DNA from: Cryobacterium sp. PH29-G1
GTDB taxonomy: Bacteria; Actinomycetota; Actinomycetes; Actinomycetales; Microbacteriaceae
DNA: 64,000 bases
Direction: 5' to 3'
Assembly: GCF_030063365.1 (NCBI RefSeq)
Contig: NZ_JASISY010000001.1
Location: forward strand, 124,001-188,000
The notes under the pieces were generated by a model. It did not search any database and was not told where the DNA came from. It worked only from the letters and a program-made list of their open reading frames with translations. Within the stretch, counting starts at the first letter, position 1, and each line of letters starts with the position of its first letter. Shown piece after piece: positions 1 through 8,027 of the stretch. The translations under genes and the position numbers were made by a program.

Positions 1-1
1 T

Positions 2-256
2 CTCGACATCGATTTCGCACACTCCATCGTCGTGGTCGAATGGGGTCGTGGCCTGCTCGACGGCATCACCGAGTCCTGGCTCGATATCGAGATCGTGCGT
101 CCGCAGGGGCAGTCGCCGGCGCTGGCAGAAGCGGATGCCGCAGCATCCGTTATCGATTTGGATCACGATCTCGACGAGCCCAGAAGCGTGACCCTGATCG
201 GTCACGGCCCGCGGTGGGCCACCCTGGCGGAATTGTTACCGACCGAACCCGCTTAG
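2..256 (+). CDS. tsaE: TsaE, tRNA t6A biosynthesis ATPase (C-terminal part, cut by window start)
   Basis: Only the last 84 or so codons are inside the window; the reading frame is open from base 2. The visible stretch around residue 10 (HSIVVVEWGRGLLDG) is the conserved C-terminal strand of TsaE, the P-loop ATPase that works with TsaB and TsaD to add threonylcarbamoyl to A37 of ANN-decoding tRNAs. The Walker A motif lies upstream, outside the window. Its neighbours support the call: tsaB, rimI and tsaD follow within 2.2 kb, an order known from many actinobacteria, with one permease gene inserted between. The ending is acidic (DADAAASVIDLDHDLDEP) and looks like a variable tail. Confidence 0.85.
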   Translation, partial: LDIDFAHSIVVVEWGRGLLDGITESWLDIEIVRPQGQSPALAEADAAASVIDLDHDLDEPRSVTLIGHGPRWATLAELLPTEPA

Positions 257-300
257 GCTAATGCCATGCCCGTACCCCGTTCTCACTCCTGCGCGCTCTC

Positions 301-1101
301 GTGAAGCCTGACTCGGGGGCCCGGTACTGGCTGACACTGATTCTGATCGGTACCATCGGCGGCTTCCTCTCCGGCATGTTCGGCGTCGGCGGCGGCATCG
401 TGATGGTTCCGCTGCTCGTTGATCTCGCCCGGATGGATCAACGTCGCGCCGCGGCGACCTCGCTCGTGGCCATCGTGCCGGCCTCCCTGGTCGGGGCCAC
501 CACCTACTTCCTGAACGGCCACACCGACCTCGTCGCCGCCGGATTCATCGTCATTGGCGCCGTTGTCGGTGCGATTATCGGAACGCGGCTGTTGCGGCGA
601 ATCCCGCTGGTCTGGCTGCGCTGGATGTTCATCGGCCTGCTCGTGGTCGTGGCCGCCCGGCTGCTGCTGGTTGCTCCGATTCGTGGCGCGGTCGTTGACC
701 TCACCTGGCCGGTCGCTCTGGGTTACATCGTGCTCGGCCTGTTCATGGGCATCGCGTCGGGACTGTTCGGGATCGGCGGTGGCGTGATTGCCGTGCCCGG
801 CCTCATTGCCCTGTTCGGCGCGAGCGACCTCATCGCCAAGGGAACCTCGCTGCTCGTGATGCTGCCCACCGGCATCGTCGGTACCATCTCCAACCTGCGC
901 GGTCGACTCGTAGATTTGCGCGCCGGCCTCGCCGTCGGCGTGGCCGCGACCCTGGTTTCCGCACCGGGCGTCGCCGTGGCGCTGATGATTCCGGCGCGCC
1001 TGTCCGGCATTCTCTTCGCCGGACTGCTCATCCTGGCCGCGGTTCAGCTGAGCATCAAGGCCGTGCGCGCCCAGCGCGGACCCAAGCCCGACGCGAGTTG
1101 A
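301..1101 (+). CDS. TauE/SafE family anion permease
   Basis: A 266-residue polytopic membrane protein with about eight hydrophobic segments. It shows the internal duplication of the TauE/SafE (formerly DUF81) family: a glycine-rich GGFLSGMFGVGGGIV motif near residue 18 and a second copy, GIASGLFGIGGGVIAVP, near residue 150. Family members export or import sulfite, sulfoacetate and similar anions; the substrate here cannot be read from sequence. The GTG at 301 is the chosen start because the upstream ATGs at 261 and 266 are out of frame. It sits 44 bases after tsaE and 30 bases before tsaB, so it may be co-transcribed with the t6A genes without sharing their function. Confidence 0.85.
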   Translation: MKPDSGARYWLTLILIGTIGGFLSGMFGVGGGIVMVPLLVDLARMDQRRAAATSLVAIVPASLVGATTYFLNGHTDLVAAGFIVIGAVVGAIIGTRLLRRIPLVWLRWMFIGLLVVVAARLLLVAPIRGAVVDLTWPVALGYIVLGLFMGIASGLFGIGGGVIAVPGLIALFGASDLIAKGTSLLVMLPTGIVGTISNLRGRLVDLRAGLAVGVAATLVSAPGVAVALMIPARLSGILFAGLLILAAVQLSIKAVRAQRGPKPDAS

Positions 1102-1131
1102 ACCCCGCGCCACAGCGCCTAGGCTGATCGG

Positions 1132-1767
1132 GTGCTACTTGCCATCGATACCTCCGCCGGCACGAGTGTCGCCGTTGTCGACCTGACCCGTGGTGTGCTC
1201 GCCGAACGCGGCGAAAACGACACCATGCGTCATGCCGAAATTGTCGGCCCCTTCATACTGGCCTGCCTCCATGAAGCGAACATCACTCCAGCCGACCTTT
1301 CCGGCGTGGTCGGGGGCATGGGCCCCGGCCCGTTCACCGGACTGCGGGTCGGCATTGCCTCGGCCCGGGTATTCGCCCTCGGCGCCGGCAAACCGCTGGT
1401 TCCGGTGATCAGCCACGACGCCATCGCCTACGGCCACTACCGGCGCGGTCATCGGGGCCCCCTCGTGGTCGTCACCGACGCTCGGCGCCGCGAAATCTAC
1501 TGGAGCGCCTATACGGCAGCGGATGCCGCCGGCCTGCCCGTGCGCGCCGGGGCCCCCGGCCTCGCCAAACCCGCCCAGCTTGATGACCCCGCCTGGCTGC
1601 ACGCAGGGTGGCCACGTTTGGACGCCGCCACCGTCTCGGCCGGCGAACTCGGCCTGGTCGCTGAATTGAGCTACGCCCACCAACGACCGTTCGCCGCCAA
1701 CGAGCCGCTGTATCTGCGCTCACCCGACGTCACGCTCTCGGCCGGTCCCAAACGGGTGAGCCGATGA
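1132..1767 (+). CDS. tsaB: TsaB, t6A complex dimerisation subunit
   Basis: A 211-residue protein of the ASKHA fold. The N-terminus (LLAIDTSAGTSVAVVD) and the GGMGPGPFTGLRVGIASA stretch near residue 62 are typical of TsaB (YeaZ). TsaB has no intact kinase-like active site; it binds TsaD and TsaE and is needed for tRNA threonylcarbamoylation in the cytoplasm. The GTG at 1132 is taken as start because the conserved N-terminal strand begins at residue 2. The stop overlaps the rimI start by four bases (ATGA), so tsaB, rimI and tsaD form one translationally coupled operon. Confidence 0.92.
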   Translation: MLLAIDTSAGTSVAVVDLTRGVLAERGENDTMRHAEIVGPFILACLHEANITPADLSGVVGGMGPGPFTGLRVGIASARVFALGAGKPLVPVISHDAIAYGHYRRGHRGPLVVVTDARRREIYWSAYTAADAAGLPVRAGAPGLAKPAQLDDPAWLHAGWPRLDAATVSAGELGLVAELSYAHQRPFAANEPLYLRSPDVTLSAGPKRVSR

Positions 1768-2270
1768 CCTGGCAGCTGCGGCGGGCGCACGAGGCCGACC
1801 TCGATGCCATCATGCACCTGGAAACCAGCATCTTTGAGAATGACGCCTGGTCGTCGCCCATGATGCTGCGCGACCTCGGCGACACCGCCTGCTACTACCT
1901 TGTTGCGTTCCCGCCCGAGGACCCCAGCCGGATCGAGGCCTACGCCGGGCTGCTCGCGCCGCAGGGAGCCGTTGAGGGCGATATCCAGACCATCGCCGTC
2001 GCGGAATCGGCTCGCGGTCACGGCCTCGGCCGCACTCTCATGCAGGCGCTCATCGGTGAGGCGCGCAAGCGCGGTGCCCGGCTGGTCTTTCTCGAGGTGC
2101 GCGCCGACAATCCCGACGCGGAGCGCCTCTACGAACGGCTCGGTTTCATCAGCGTGGGGGTGCGCCGCGGCTATTACCAGCCCGACAATGTCGACGCCAT
2201 CGTTATGCGCCTGACCATTCCCGAACTCAATCCGATGCTCACTCAACCAGCAACGACGGTGCACTCATGA
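1764..2270 (+). CDS. rimI: RimI, ribosomal protein S18-alanine N-acetyltransferase
   Basis: A 168-residue GNAT-fold acetyltransferase. The acetyl-CoA binding motif A is visible as [20 protein letters not shown] near residues 75-94, followed by [19 protein letters not shown] and a RRGYY segment typical of RimI. The family acetylates the N-terminal alanine of ribosomal protein S18. Location between tsaB and tsaD, with four-base overlaps on both sides, is the classic actinobacterial arrangement and strengthens the name over a generic GNAT call. The exact protein target in this organism is inferred from the family. Confidence 0.9.
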   Translation: MTWQLRRAHEADLDAIMHLETSIFENDAWSSPMMLRDLGDTACYYLVAFPPEDPSRIEAYAGLLAPQGAVEGDIQTIAVAESARGHGLGRTLMQALIGEARKRGARLVFLEVRADNPDAERLYERLGFISVGVRRGYYQPDNVDAIVMRLTIPELNPMLTQPATTVHS

Positions 2271-3403
2271 ATCGTATCGACCCTCTCGTGCTCGGCATCG
2301 AAACGTCGTGCGATGAAACGGGTATCGGCATTGTGCGCGGAACCACCCTGCTCTCCAACACGATTGCCAGCTCGATGGACGAACACGCCCGCTACGGCGG
2401 CGTCGTGCCCGAGATCGCCGCGCGAGCACACCTCGACGAGCTCGGCCCGGCCATCACGGCCGCCGTGGCGGAGGCCGGCATCCGTCTGGCCGATCTCGAC
2501 GCCATCGCCGTCACGAGCGGGCCGGGCCTGTCCGGAGCGCTCATGGTCGGGGTCGGCGCGGCCAAAGCGCTCGCCGTCGCCCTGGACAAGCCGATCTACG
2601 CCGTGAACCATCTGGTCGGTCACGTGGGTGCCGATCTGCTGCACAGCACCACCGAAACCACCGACAGCACCGACAGCACCGACAGCACCGACAGCACCGA
2701 CAGCACCGACAGCACCGACACCGAACCGCTCGAATACCCGACGATCGCCCTGCTCGTCTCCGGCGGCCACACGTCGTTGCTGTTGGTACGCGACCTGGTC
2801 AGCGACGTTGAGCTGCTCGGTGAAACCATTGATGATGCAGCCGGGGAAGCCTTCGACAAGGTGGCGCGGCTGCTCGGGCTGCCTTACCCCGGTGGCCCGC
2901 AGATCGACCGCGTCGCCGCCGACGGTAATCCGAAAGCCATCCGCTTTCCGCGCGGACTCAGCCAGCCCAAAGACATGGCTGCGCACCGCTACGACTTCTC
3001 GTTCTCGGGTTTGAAGACCTCGGTCGCGCGCTTCGTGGAGCAGCGTCAGGATGCCGGTGAACCGGTTCCGATCGGCGACGTCGCCGCGAGCTTTCGGGAG
3101 GCGGTCGTTGATATTCTGCTCACCAAAGCCCTCGCGGCGTGCGCCGACTACAACGTGCCACGCTTGCTGTTGGGCGGTGGTGTCATCGCCAACGCGCGAC
3201 TGCGCTTGCGCGCCACGGAGAGAACGGATGCCGCCGGCATCGTGCTGCGCATCCCGCCGTTATCGCTGTGCACCGACAACGGCGCCATGATCGCCGCTCT
3301 CGGCGCCCAACTGATCATGGCCGGGCATAAGCCGTCGACGCTGGAGTTCGGTGCCGACTCCACCCTGCCGGTCGATCAGATTCAGGTCTGCAGCGCGGGG
3401 TAG
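2267..3403 (+). CDS. tsaD: TsaD, tRNA N6-adenosine threonylcarbamoyltransferase
   Basis: A 378-residue ASKHA-fold catalytic subunit of the t6A complex. Visible hallmarks are [10 protein letters not shown] at residues 10-19, [14 protein letters not shown] near 82-95, the metal-binding His pair HLVGH (H115, H119), VSGGHTSLL near 164-172, and the C-terminal [11 protein letters not shown]. It transfers the threonylcarbamoyl group from threonylcarbamoyl-AMP to A37. It is longer than usual because a run of Thr-Asp-Ser triplets lies at about residues 131-152, just after the HxxxH motif and before the next core strand. The reading frame is intact through this insert, so the gene is probably functional. 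The start overlaps rimI by four bases. Confidence 0.95.
   Translation: MNRIDPLVLGIETSCDETGIGIVRGTTLLSNTIASSMDEHARYGGVVPEIAARAHLDELGPAITAAVAEAGIRLADLDAIAVTSGPGLSGALMVGVGAAKALAVALDKPIYAVNHLVGHVGADLLHSTTETTDSTDSTDSTDSTDSTDSTDTEPLEYPTIALLVSGGHTSLLLVRDLVSDVELLGETIDDAAGEAFDKVARLLGLPYPGGPQIDRVAADGNPKAIRFPRGLSQPKDMAAHRYDFSFSGLKTSVARFVEQRQDAGEPVPIGDVAASFREAVVDILLTKALAACADYNVPRLLLGGGVIANARLRLRATERTDAAGIVLRIPPLSLCTDNGAMIAALGAQLIMAGHKPSTLEFGADSTLPVDQIQVCSAG
2651..2722 (+). repeat. 9-bp tandem repeat inside tsaD
   Basis: Six perfect copies of accgacagc at 2660-2713, flanked by one degenerate copy on each side. Each unit encodes Thr-Asp-Ser. The period is a multiple of three, so gain or loss of units keeps the frame. 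It probably arose by replication slippage and forms a polar acidic loop on the TsaD surface. Confidence 0.97.
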
Positions 3404-3475
3404 TCACACTCGCGCAGCCGCACGCGATATTCTTGCGGTGCGACCACCGCACGTTCACCATGAAGGAGACCGCTG

Positions 3476-3946
3476 ATGTCTGATCCCACCCAACCCCCCG
3501 CCGACCCGACCGGCAGCGACCCGACCAGCGAAACCCCGGCCGCCCCGGCCTACCCGAGCTACCCGGCACCGGGTGCCCCGGCCGCTCCGGGTACTGGCCA
3601 AGCTCCCGCTTACGGCCAAGCTCCGGCATATGGCGAGGCCCCGGCATACGGCCAGCCTCCCGCCTATGGCCAGAACCCGTACGGCCAGCAGAACCCGCAG
3701 GACAAGTACAACGTCCTGTCGATCATCTCACTGGTGAGCTCGATCCTTCTGATCTCGCTGGTCGGCATCATTACCGGCCACATCGCCCTGAGCCAGATCA
3801 AAAGGACCGGCGAGAAGGGCCACGGACTGGCGCTCTGGGGGACCATCCTCGGCTACGTCGGCCTCGTCGGCGGTGCGATCTTCGCGTTCGGGATGATCGC
3901 GTTGCTTATCGCCACAGCATCAACCAGCGGGTACAACTACAACTAG
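3476..3946 (+). CDS. DUF4190-type small membrane protein with Ala/Pro/Tyr repeats
   Basis: A 156-residue protein. The first 80 residues are rich in Pro, Ala, Tyr and Gly, with tandem APAYGQ-like hexapeptides at about residues 40-70 (an 18-bp DNA period). The C-terminal half has two predicted membrane helices (about 82-104 and 123-147) separated by a short HIALSQIKRTGEKGHGLAL loop, the DUF4190 signature. Function is unknown; low-complexity heads like this are common in actinobacterial membrane proteins. A good ribosome site (aaggag) precedes the ATG. The next gene encodes a related two-helix protein, so the pair may be paralogous. Confidence 0.75.
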   Translation: MSDPTQPPADPTGSDPTSETPAAPAYPSYPAPGAPAAPGTGQAPAYGQAPAYGEAPAYGQPPAYGQNPYGQQNPQDKYNVLSIISLVSSILLISLVGIITGHIALSQIKRTGEKGHGLALWGTILGYVGLVGGAIFAFGMIALLIATASTSGYNYN

Positions 3947-4003
3947 GCATTGGGGGGCACGCCGCGTGTGCTGCCCGGCGCGGTTTGCGGCCAGAGGACA
4001 ACC

Positions 4004-4405
4004 ATGACGACACCCCACCAGCACGACGACGCCCCGGCGCGGCTGGACTACACCCGTCCCGCCGCACCGCCCGGCAGCCAGCTGGACTGGTCGTCCACGG
4101 TCACCGCTCCCACCGAGTTCGTGCCGTACACCTACACCGAGGCCGAGGTGGCGCGTGCGATCAGTCGCCGCGGCCTGTCGGTCGCATCCGTGATCTGTGG
4201 CCTGGTCGGGCTCGCCCTCGGCGTGATCGGTGTGTTCGGCTTTCCGATCGCGCTCATCGCGATCGCGCTCGCTCTGATCGCCCGCACAACCGAGAATTGG
4301 GCGCGCACCCTGTGGTTGAGCGGGCTGGTGAGCGGCCTTATCGGCGTGCTGCTCGCGACCGGCTGGGTCGTCTACATCACGCAGCGCGTGCTCCCGCTGC
4401 TCTGA
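4004..4405 (+). CDS. small two-helix membrane protein, DUF4190-like
   Basis: A 133-residue protein of unknown function. The N-terminal 60 residues are hydrophilic and Pro-rich; two or three hydrophobic segments follow (about 67-93 and 100-125). The spacing resembles the preceding DUF4190-type protein, so I place it in the same broad group with modest confidence. The ATG at 4004 is preferred over an in-frame TTG at 3950 because agagga lies at 3993-3998 in the right place. It is 57 bases after the previous stop and is probably co-transcribed. Its 3' end faces the methyltransferase gene on the other strand. Confidence 0.65.
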   Translation: MTTPHQHDDAPARLDYTRPAAPPGSQLDWSSTVTAPTEFVPYTYTEAEVARAISRRGLSVASVICGLVGLALGVIGVFGFPIALIAIALALIARTTENWARTLWLSGLVSGLIGVLLATGWVVYITQRVLPLL

Positions 4406-4424
4406 CTTCTTCGAACTCTTGTCG

Positions 4425-5630
4425 CTACCGCACGCGCTCCGCGAGCAGGGCGACTCGATGCCCGGCCGCCCGGGTCACAATGAGCGTCGCTGATTCCGGA
4501 CCCTTGAGCTTCAAGCGGGTGCGCAGCGTCGCCGGATCAACGTCGACGCCGCGTTTTTTGATCTCGAGGGTGCCGATGCGTCGCTCCAGCAACGCCAGCC
4601 GTAGTTTCTTCTCGTCGAACGGCAGGGTTTCGAGCACCCGAAATGCGCTCGCGAAGGGTGTCGGCGTGAACGTGTCGTTGGTCAGGTAGGCAATTCCCTC
4701 GCTCAGCATTCGGGCATCCATCGAACGGGCCAGGTCGCCGATCAGGCGCGCGCGAATGACCGCACCGTCCGGCTCGTAGATGTACTGGCCCAGTTCACCG
4801 GCTTCAACGTCATCGCTGTCGGCGGAAGCAACCATTTCCTGCATGCCGCCGGCGGTCAGCAGCAGTGCCGAACGACGGATGCCCGGGCGTGCGAGAGCGC
4901 CGAACCACAGCGCCATCTCCACCAGTTGGCCGTCCACGGACACCCACTGGGCTTCGGCATCGACCGGAATTTGATCGCGGTCGTGGCCGGGCCCGAGCTT
5001 CATGCCGAGTGGCAGCGTGGTCGCCAGCAGATAGGCAAAGTCGAGCGAGGGGGAGTAGTCCTCGGAGCGCGTGAGCCGGGTGGTGTTGCTGTGCCCGCTC
5101 GTGCGTCGGGCCGGGTCGAGCCAGACCGCATCGAAGTCGGTCAGGTCCACCGACTCCGCATCGGAGTGCAGGGCGGAGGCGTTCGCAAAAGGAGCAAGGT
5201 TGAAGCTCGCGACGGTCGCCGTCACCTCATCGGCGTCGACCGCTACGACCGGAAGATCCATCGCGGCGATGGCCATGGCGTCGCCCCCGATGCCGCAGCC
5301 AAGGTCGGCGACCCGCGGCGGGTGTCCGAGGGCGGCCGACAGTCCGGCAAACCGGCCGGCGTGCAGCGCCGCGACCCGCAGCCGGGTCGCCTGTTCCAGT
5401 CCGGCGTCGGTGAACAGCATCCGCTCGGCGAATTCACCGAATTTACCCGCCGCCTTCGCCCGCAGCCGGGACTGGCTGAGCACGGCCGAGACGAGCCCGG
5501 GAGCATGCCCCGCCTTGCGCAGATCGCTCACCAGCTTGAGCACGTCACCGTTTGTGTCATAGGCGGGCAGCGAGTCCAGCAGCCGCAAACTCGCGGGCGA
5601 GAGCAGCTCAACGAGTTCGGTTCGATCCAT
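4425..5630 (-). CDS. class I SAM-dependent methyltransferase with THUMP-like C-terminal domain
   Basis: A 401-residue cytoplasmic protein. The SAM-binding glycine motif [14 protein letters not shown] lies at residues 107-120, followed by VVAVDADEV and the WLDPARR motif near residue 170. The C-terminal third matches the THUMP-domain-like segment seen in this actinobacterial family and ends in a strand-rich module ([16 protein letters not shown]). Proteins with this layout are thought to act on RNA, but the substrate is not known and I do not assign one. The ATG at 5630 is the first start. The gene is divergent from groES, and the two share a region holding two CIRCE-like operators. Confidence 0.8.
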   Translation of the reverse strand: MDRTELVELLSPASLRLLDSLPAYDTNGDVLKLVSDLRKAGHAPGLVSAVLSQSRLRAKAAGKFGEFAERMLFTDAGLEQATRLRVAALHAGRFAGLSAALGHPPRVADLGCGIGGDAMAIAAMDLPVVAVDADEVTATVASFNLAPFANASALHSDAESVDLTDFDAVWLDPARRTSGHSNTTRLTRSEDYSPSLDFAYLLATTLPLGMKLGPGHDRDQIPVDAEAQWVSVDGQLVEMALWFGALARPGIRRSALLLTAGGMQEMVASADSDDVEAGELGQYIYEPDGAVIRARLIGDLARSMDARMLSEGIAYLTNDTFTPTPFASAFRVLETLPFDEKKLRLALLERRIGTLEIKKRGVDVDPATLRTRLKLKGPESATLIVTRAAGHRVALLAERVR

Positions 5631-5655
5631 GTTTCAACGCTACCAAAACGGCCCC

Positions 5656-5688
5656 CTTCTGGCACTCACGTTGCGTGAGTGCCAGAAG
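5656..5688. promoter_or_regulatory. CIRCE-type HrcA operator 1
   Basis: A perfect inverted repeat: two 15-base arms around a 3-base centre. The inner core is GCACTC-N9-GAGTGC, the CIRCE consensus bound by the heat-shock repressor HrcA. It lies 67-100 bases upstream of groES and 26 bases upstream of the divergent methyltransferase gene, so it could control both. Confidence 0.85.
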
Positions 5689-5703
5689 CCCCCTAAACTT
5701 CAC

Positions 5704-5730
5704 TTGGCACTCTCGCTGTGAGTCTGCTAA
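5704..5730. promoter_or_regulatory. CIRCE-type HrcA operator 2 (degenerate right arm)
   Basis: The sequence is TTGGCACTC-N9-GTCTGCTAA. Compared with the CIRCE consensus TTAGCACTC-N9-GAGTGCTAA, the right arm matches at 7 of 9 positions and the spacing is exact. It lies 25 bases before groES. Two CIRCE elements ahead of groES are known in other actinobacteria. Confidence 0.75.
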
Positions 5731-5755
5731 CCCAAATCTTAGAAAGAGGTCAACC

Positions 5756-6052
5756 GTGTCGGTCTCCATCAAGCCGCTCGAGGATCGCATCGTCATCAAG
5801 CAGGTCGACGCCGAGCAGACCACCGCATCAGGTCTGGTCATTCCTGACACCGCGAAGGAAAAGCCCCAGGAGGGCGAAGTTGTTGCAGTCGGCCCCGGCC
5901 GCATTGACGACAACGGCAACCGCATTCCCCTCGACATCGCCGTCGGCGACAAGGTCATCTACTCCAAGTACGGCGGAACCGAGGTCAAGTTCGGTGGCGA
6001 CGACCTGTTGGTTCTCTCCGCTCGCGACGTGCTCGCGGTCGTCGTTCGATAA
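5756..6052 (+). CDS. groES: GroES co-chaperonin
   Basis: A 98-residue co-chaperonin. The N-terminus ([13 protein letters not shown]), the mobile loop region [17 protein letters not shown] at about 23-39, and the C-terminal [21 protein letters not shown] are standard GroES features. It caps the GroEL chamber during ATP-driven protein folding. The GTG at 5756 follows agaaagagg with normal spacing and gives the expected length. No groEL follows: a strong terminator and an unrelated permease come next, so groEL must lie elsewhere. Two CIRCE sites upstream predict HrcA-controlled heat induction. Confidence 0.97.
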   Translation: MSVSIKPLEDRIVIKQVDAEQTTASGLVIPDTAKEKPQEGEVVAVGPGRIDDNGNRIPLDIAVGDKVIYSKYGGTEVKFGGDDLLVLSARDVLAVVVR

Positions 6053-6129
6053 CAATCGTTCGCTGACTATCTTTCGATAGCACGCGCACGAACTAGTACA
6101 CCGACCAGTCGGTAGTTCTAGACTGAAAG

Positions 6130-6161
6130 CTCCCGAATGGCTCTGCCATTCGGGAGTTTTT
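6130..6161 (+). terminator. Rho-independent terminator of groES
   Basis: A perfect 11-base stem (CTCCCGAATGG with CCATTCGGGAG), a 5-base loop, then TTTTT. It lies 78 bases after groES and ends the unit before rarD. Confidence 0.93.
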
Positions 6162-6185
6162 CTGTTTCGACCCAAGGACACTCAT

Positions 6186-7145
6186 ATGGATGCCGGTACC
6201 CCGGGCAGCACCACCGGCGCCGACGCGCGCAGCCTGCACAGCACACACCGCTCCGGCCTCATGTTCGGGGGGCTCTCGTACCTGCTGTGGGGAATGCTGC
6301 CGCTGTACTTTCTGCTGCTCACTCCCTCAGGGGCCTTCGAGATTGTCGCCTGGCGGGTGTTGTTCTCCCTTGTGTTCTGCGCCGTCATCATCACCGTGAC
6401 CCGCGCCTGGAACGTGCTCGGCCGCGCACTTCGCCAACGGCGCATCGTCTTGACCATGGGCCTGGCCGGCATTTTCATCTTCATCAACTGGCAGACCTAT
6501 GTGATCGCCGCCACGACCGGGCACGTGGTTGAGGCGGCGCTGGGCTATTTCATCAATCCCATCATCACGGTATTGCTCGGAGTCTTCGTACTACGCGAGC
6601 GGCTGCGCCCCCTGCAGTGGGTGGCGATCGGCGTCAGCTTTCTCGCCGTGGTCGTGCTCGCCGTCGGATACGGCTCCCTCCCGTGGATCTCGCTCATTCT
6701 CGCCTTCTCCTTCGGGTTCTACGGGCTGATCAAAAAGCGGGTCGGGCCGAGCGTCGACGCCGTTACCGGACTCACCCTTGAAACCGCCTGGCTTGCCCCG
6801 GTCGCCATCGTGCAACTGTTCGTGGTCTCCAGCCTGTCCGGTCTCACCTTCGGCACCGTCTCGCCCGTGCACACCATGGGCCTGCTCGCTGCCGGTGTGA
6901 TCACGGCGGTGCCCCTGCTGCTCTTCGCGGCGGCGGCACGACGCCTGCCGCTCACCGTGCTGGGCCTCATTCAGTTCGTCGCCCCGGTGCTGCAATTCCT
7001 GGTCGGCGTGTTCGTGTTGAAGGAGGCCATGCCCCTCGAGCGCTGGGCCGGATTCGGCCTGGTCTGGGTGGCCCTGATCATCCTCACGGTCGACATGGTC
7101 GCCTCCGGTCGAGCTCCGCGCCGGGCTGCCCTCGAACCGGCCTGA
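6186..7145 (+). CDS. rarD: RarD-type EamA family transporter
   Basis: A 319-residue inner-membrane protein with about ten hydrophobic helices in two EamA halves. The opening (GLMFGGLSYLLWGMLPLYFLLL) and the WRVLFSLVF stretch near residue 59 are typical of RarD (chloramphenicol-sensitive RarD family) rather than other EamA proteins. Substrate is unknown for the family; export of small molecules is the usual assumption. ATG at 6186 has aagga upstream. The gene stands alone between the groES terminator and the lipoprotein gene. Confidence 0.85.
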   Translation: MDAGTPGSTTGADARSLHSTHRSGLMFGGLSYLLWGMLPLYFLLLTPSGAFEIVAWRVLFSLVFCAVIITVTRAWNVLGRALRQRRIVLTMGLAGIFIFINWQTYVIAATTGHVVEAALGYFINPIITVLLGVFVLRERLRPLQWVAIGVSFLAVVVLAVGYGSLPWISLILAFSFGFYGLIKKRVGPSVDAVTGLTLETAWLAPVAIVQLFVVSSLSGLTFGTVSPVHTMGLLAAGVITAVPLLLFAAAARRLPLTVLGLIQFVAPVLQFLVGVFVLKEAMPLERWAGFGLVWVALIILTVDMVASGRAPRRAALEPA

Positions 7146-7197
7146 CCAGCCGATACGCTGAGGCGATACGTTCCGCCGCTCGCACCAAAGGATCCAC

Positions 7198-7905
7198 ATG
7201 CCCCGTCGTCTGCTCACCGCCGCCGTACTTCTGGGCATTCTTGCACTCACCGGTTGCGCGAGCACCCCGGCAGTCGTGCCCAGCGCCACCCCGCAACCGA
7301 GCGTGACGGCGGTGCCGAGCGGCGATGGGATTCTCCGGATCGGCACCCTGTTTCCCATGACCGGCGATAATGCTGCCAGCGGCGCTGCCCAGGTGGCCGG
7401 CACCGAGCTGGCTCTACGCAACATTCTGGCCGAGCAGACGATACCGACCCAGGTCGTAGAGCTCATCCATCGAAACTCCGCCGGTGACCTCGCCGCGGCC
7501 TTCGCCGACCTCGTGGCGCGCGGGGCAGACCTGATCTTGTGGGATGCGACGACGGCGTTTCCAGCGGATGCTGAGGCGTCCGTGAACGGTGCGGCACTGG
7601 TCGCCCTGAGCGACTTCGCGAACGGAGGAACCCCCCTCGCCGCCGACGAGGCGTTCACGGCACGGCTCAAGTCCGCCGATCCCGGGCTGGCCGGCACCGC
7701 CGGCGGCGCCGAAGCCTACGACGGCGTCATCACCGCTGCCCTGGCCGCCGTGATCACCGCGGACGACGGCGCTGCATCGTTGACGGCAGGCTGGTCGCAA
7801 GTGGTTTCGGGAAGCGCCGTGTGCGGCTCGTGGGGAGCGTGCGTGCTCGCCGTCAGCGAGACGCAAATCATTGATTATCAGGGGATTACCGGTCGTCGTT
7901 CGTAA
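7198..7905 (+). CDS. short lipoprotein related to type 1 periplasmic binding proteins
   Basis: A 235-residue predicted lipoprotein: a hydrophobic signal ends at LALTGC with the lipid-bearing Cys at residue 20, followed by a Pro/Thr/Val linker. The mature part starts with ILRIGTLFPMTGDNAASGAAQVAGTELAL, which matches the opening strand and helix of LivK-like binding proteins, and ends with an EAYDGVITAALAAV segment like that near the C-terminus of LivK. It is about 200 residues shorter than the full-length LivK encoded next door, so most of the central fold is missing. It could be an internally deleted paralogue, an accessory ligand sensor, or decaying; the frame is intact. It precedes livK by 122 bases. 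Confidence 0.7.
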   Translation: MPRRLLTAAVLLGILALTGCASTPAVVPSATPQPSVTAVPSGDGILRIGTLFPMTGDNAASGAAQVAGTELALRNILAEQTIPTQVVELIHRNSAGDLAAAFADLVARGADLILWDATTAFPADAEASVNGAALVALSDFANGGTPLAADEAFTARLKSADPGLAGTAGGAEAYDGVITAALAAVITADDGAASLTAGWSQVVSGSAVCGSWGACVLAVSETQIIDYQGITGRRS

Positions 7906-8027
7906 CGATTTGGTCGCTTTACACGGTTGTAACACGCAGAGATAGGTTTCGGGGCCCCTGATTGCCTACTCTGACACCACGGCAGTCAATCGGCTGACCA
8001 GACTTACCACAACCATCAAGGAGCAAC

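Noticed and set aside
283..1113. 276-codon minus-strand frame opposite the TauE permease
   Set aside because: It is Gln/Asp/Gly-rich without hydrophobic or domain pattern; the + strand has a clear membrane protein.
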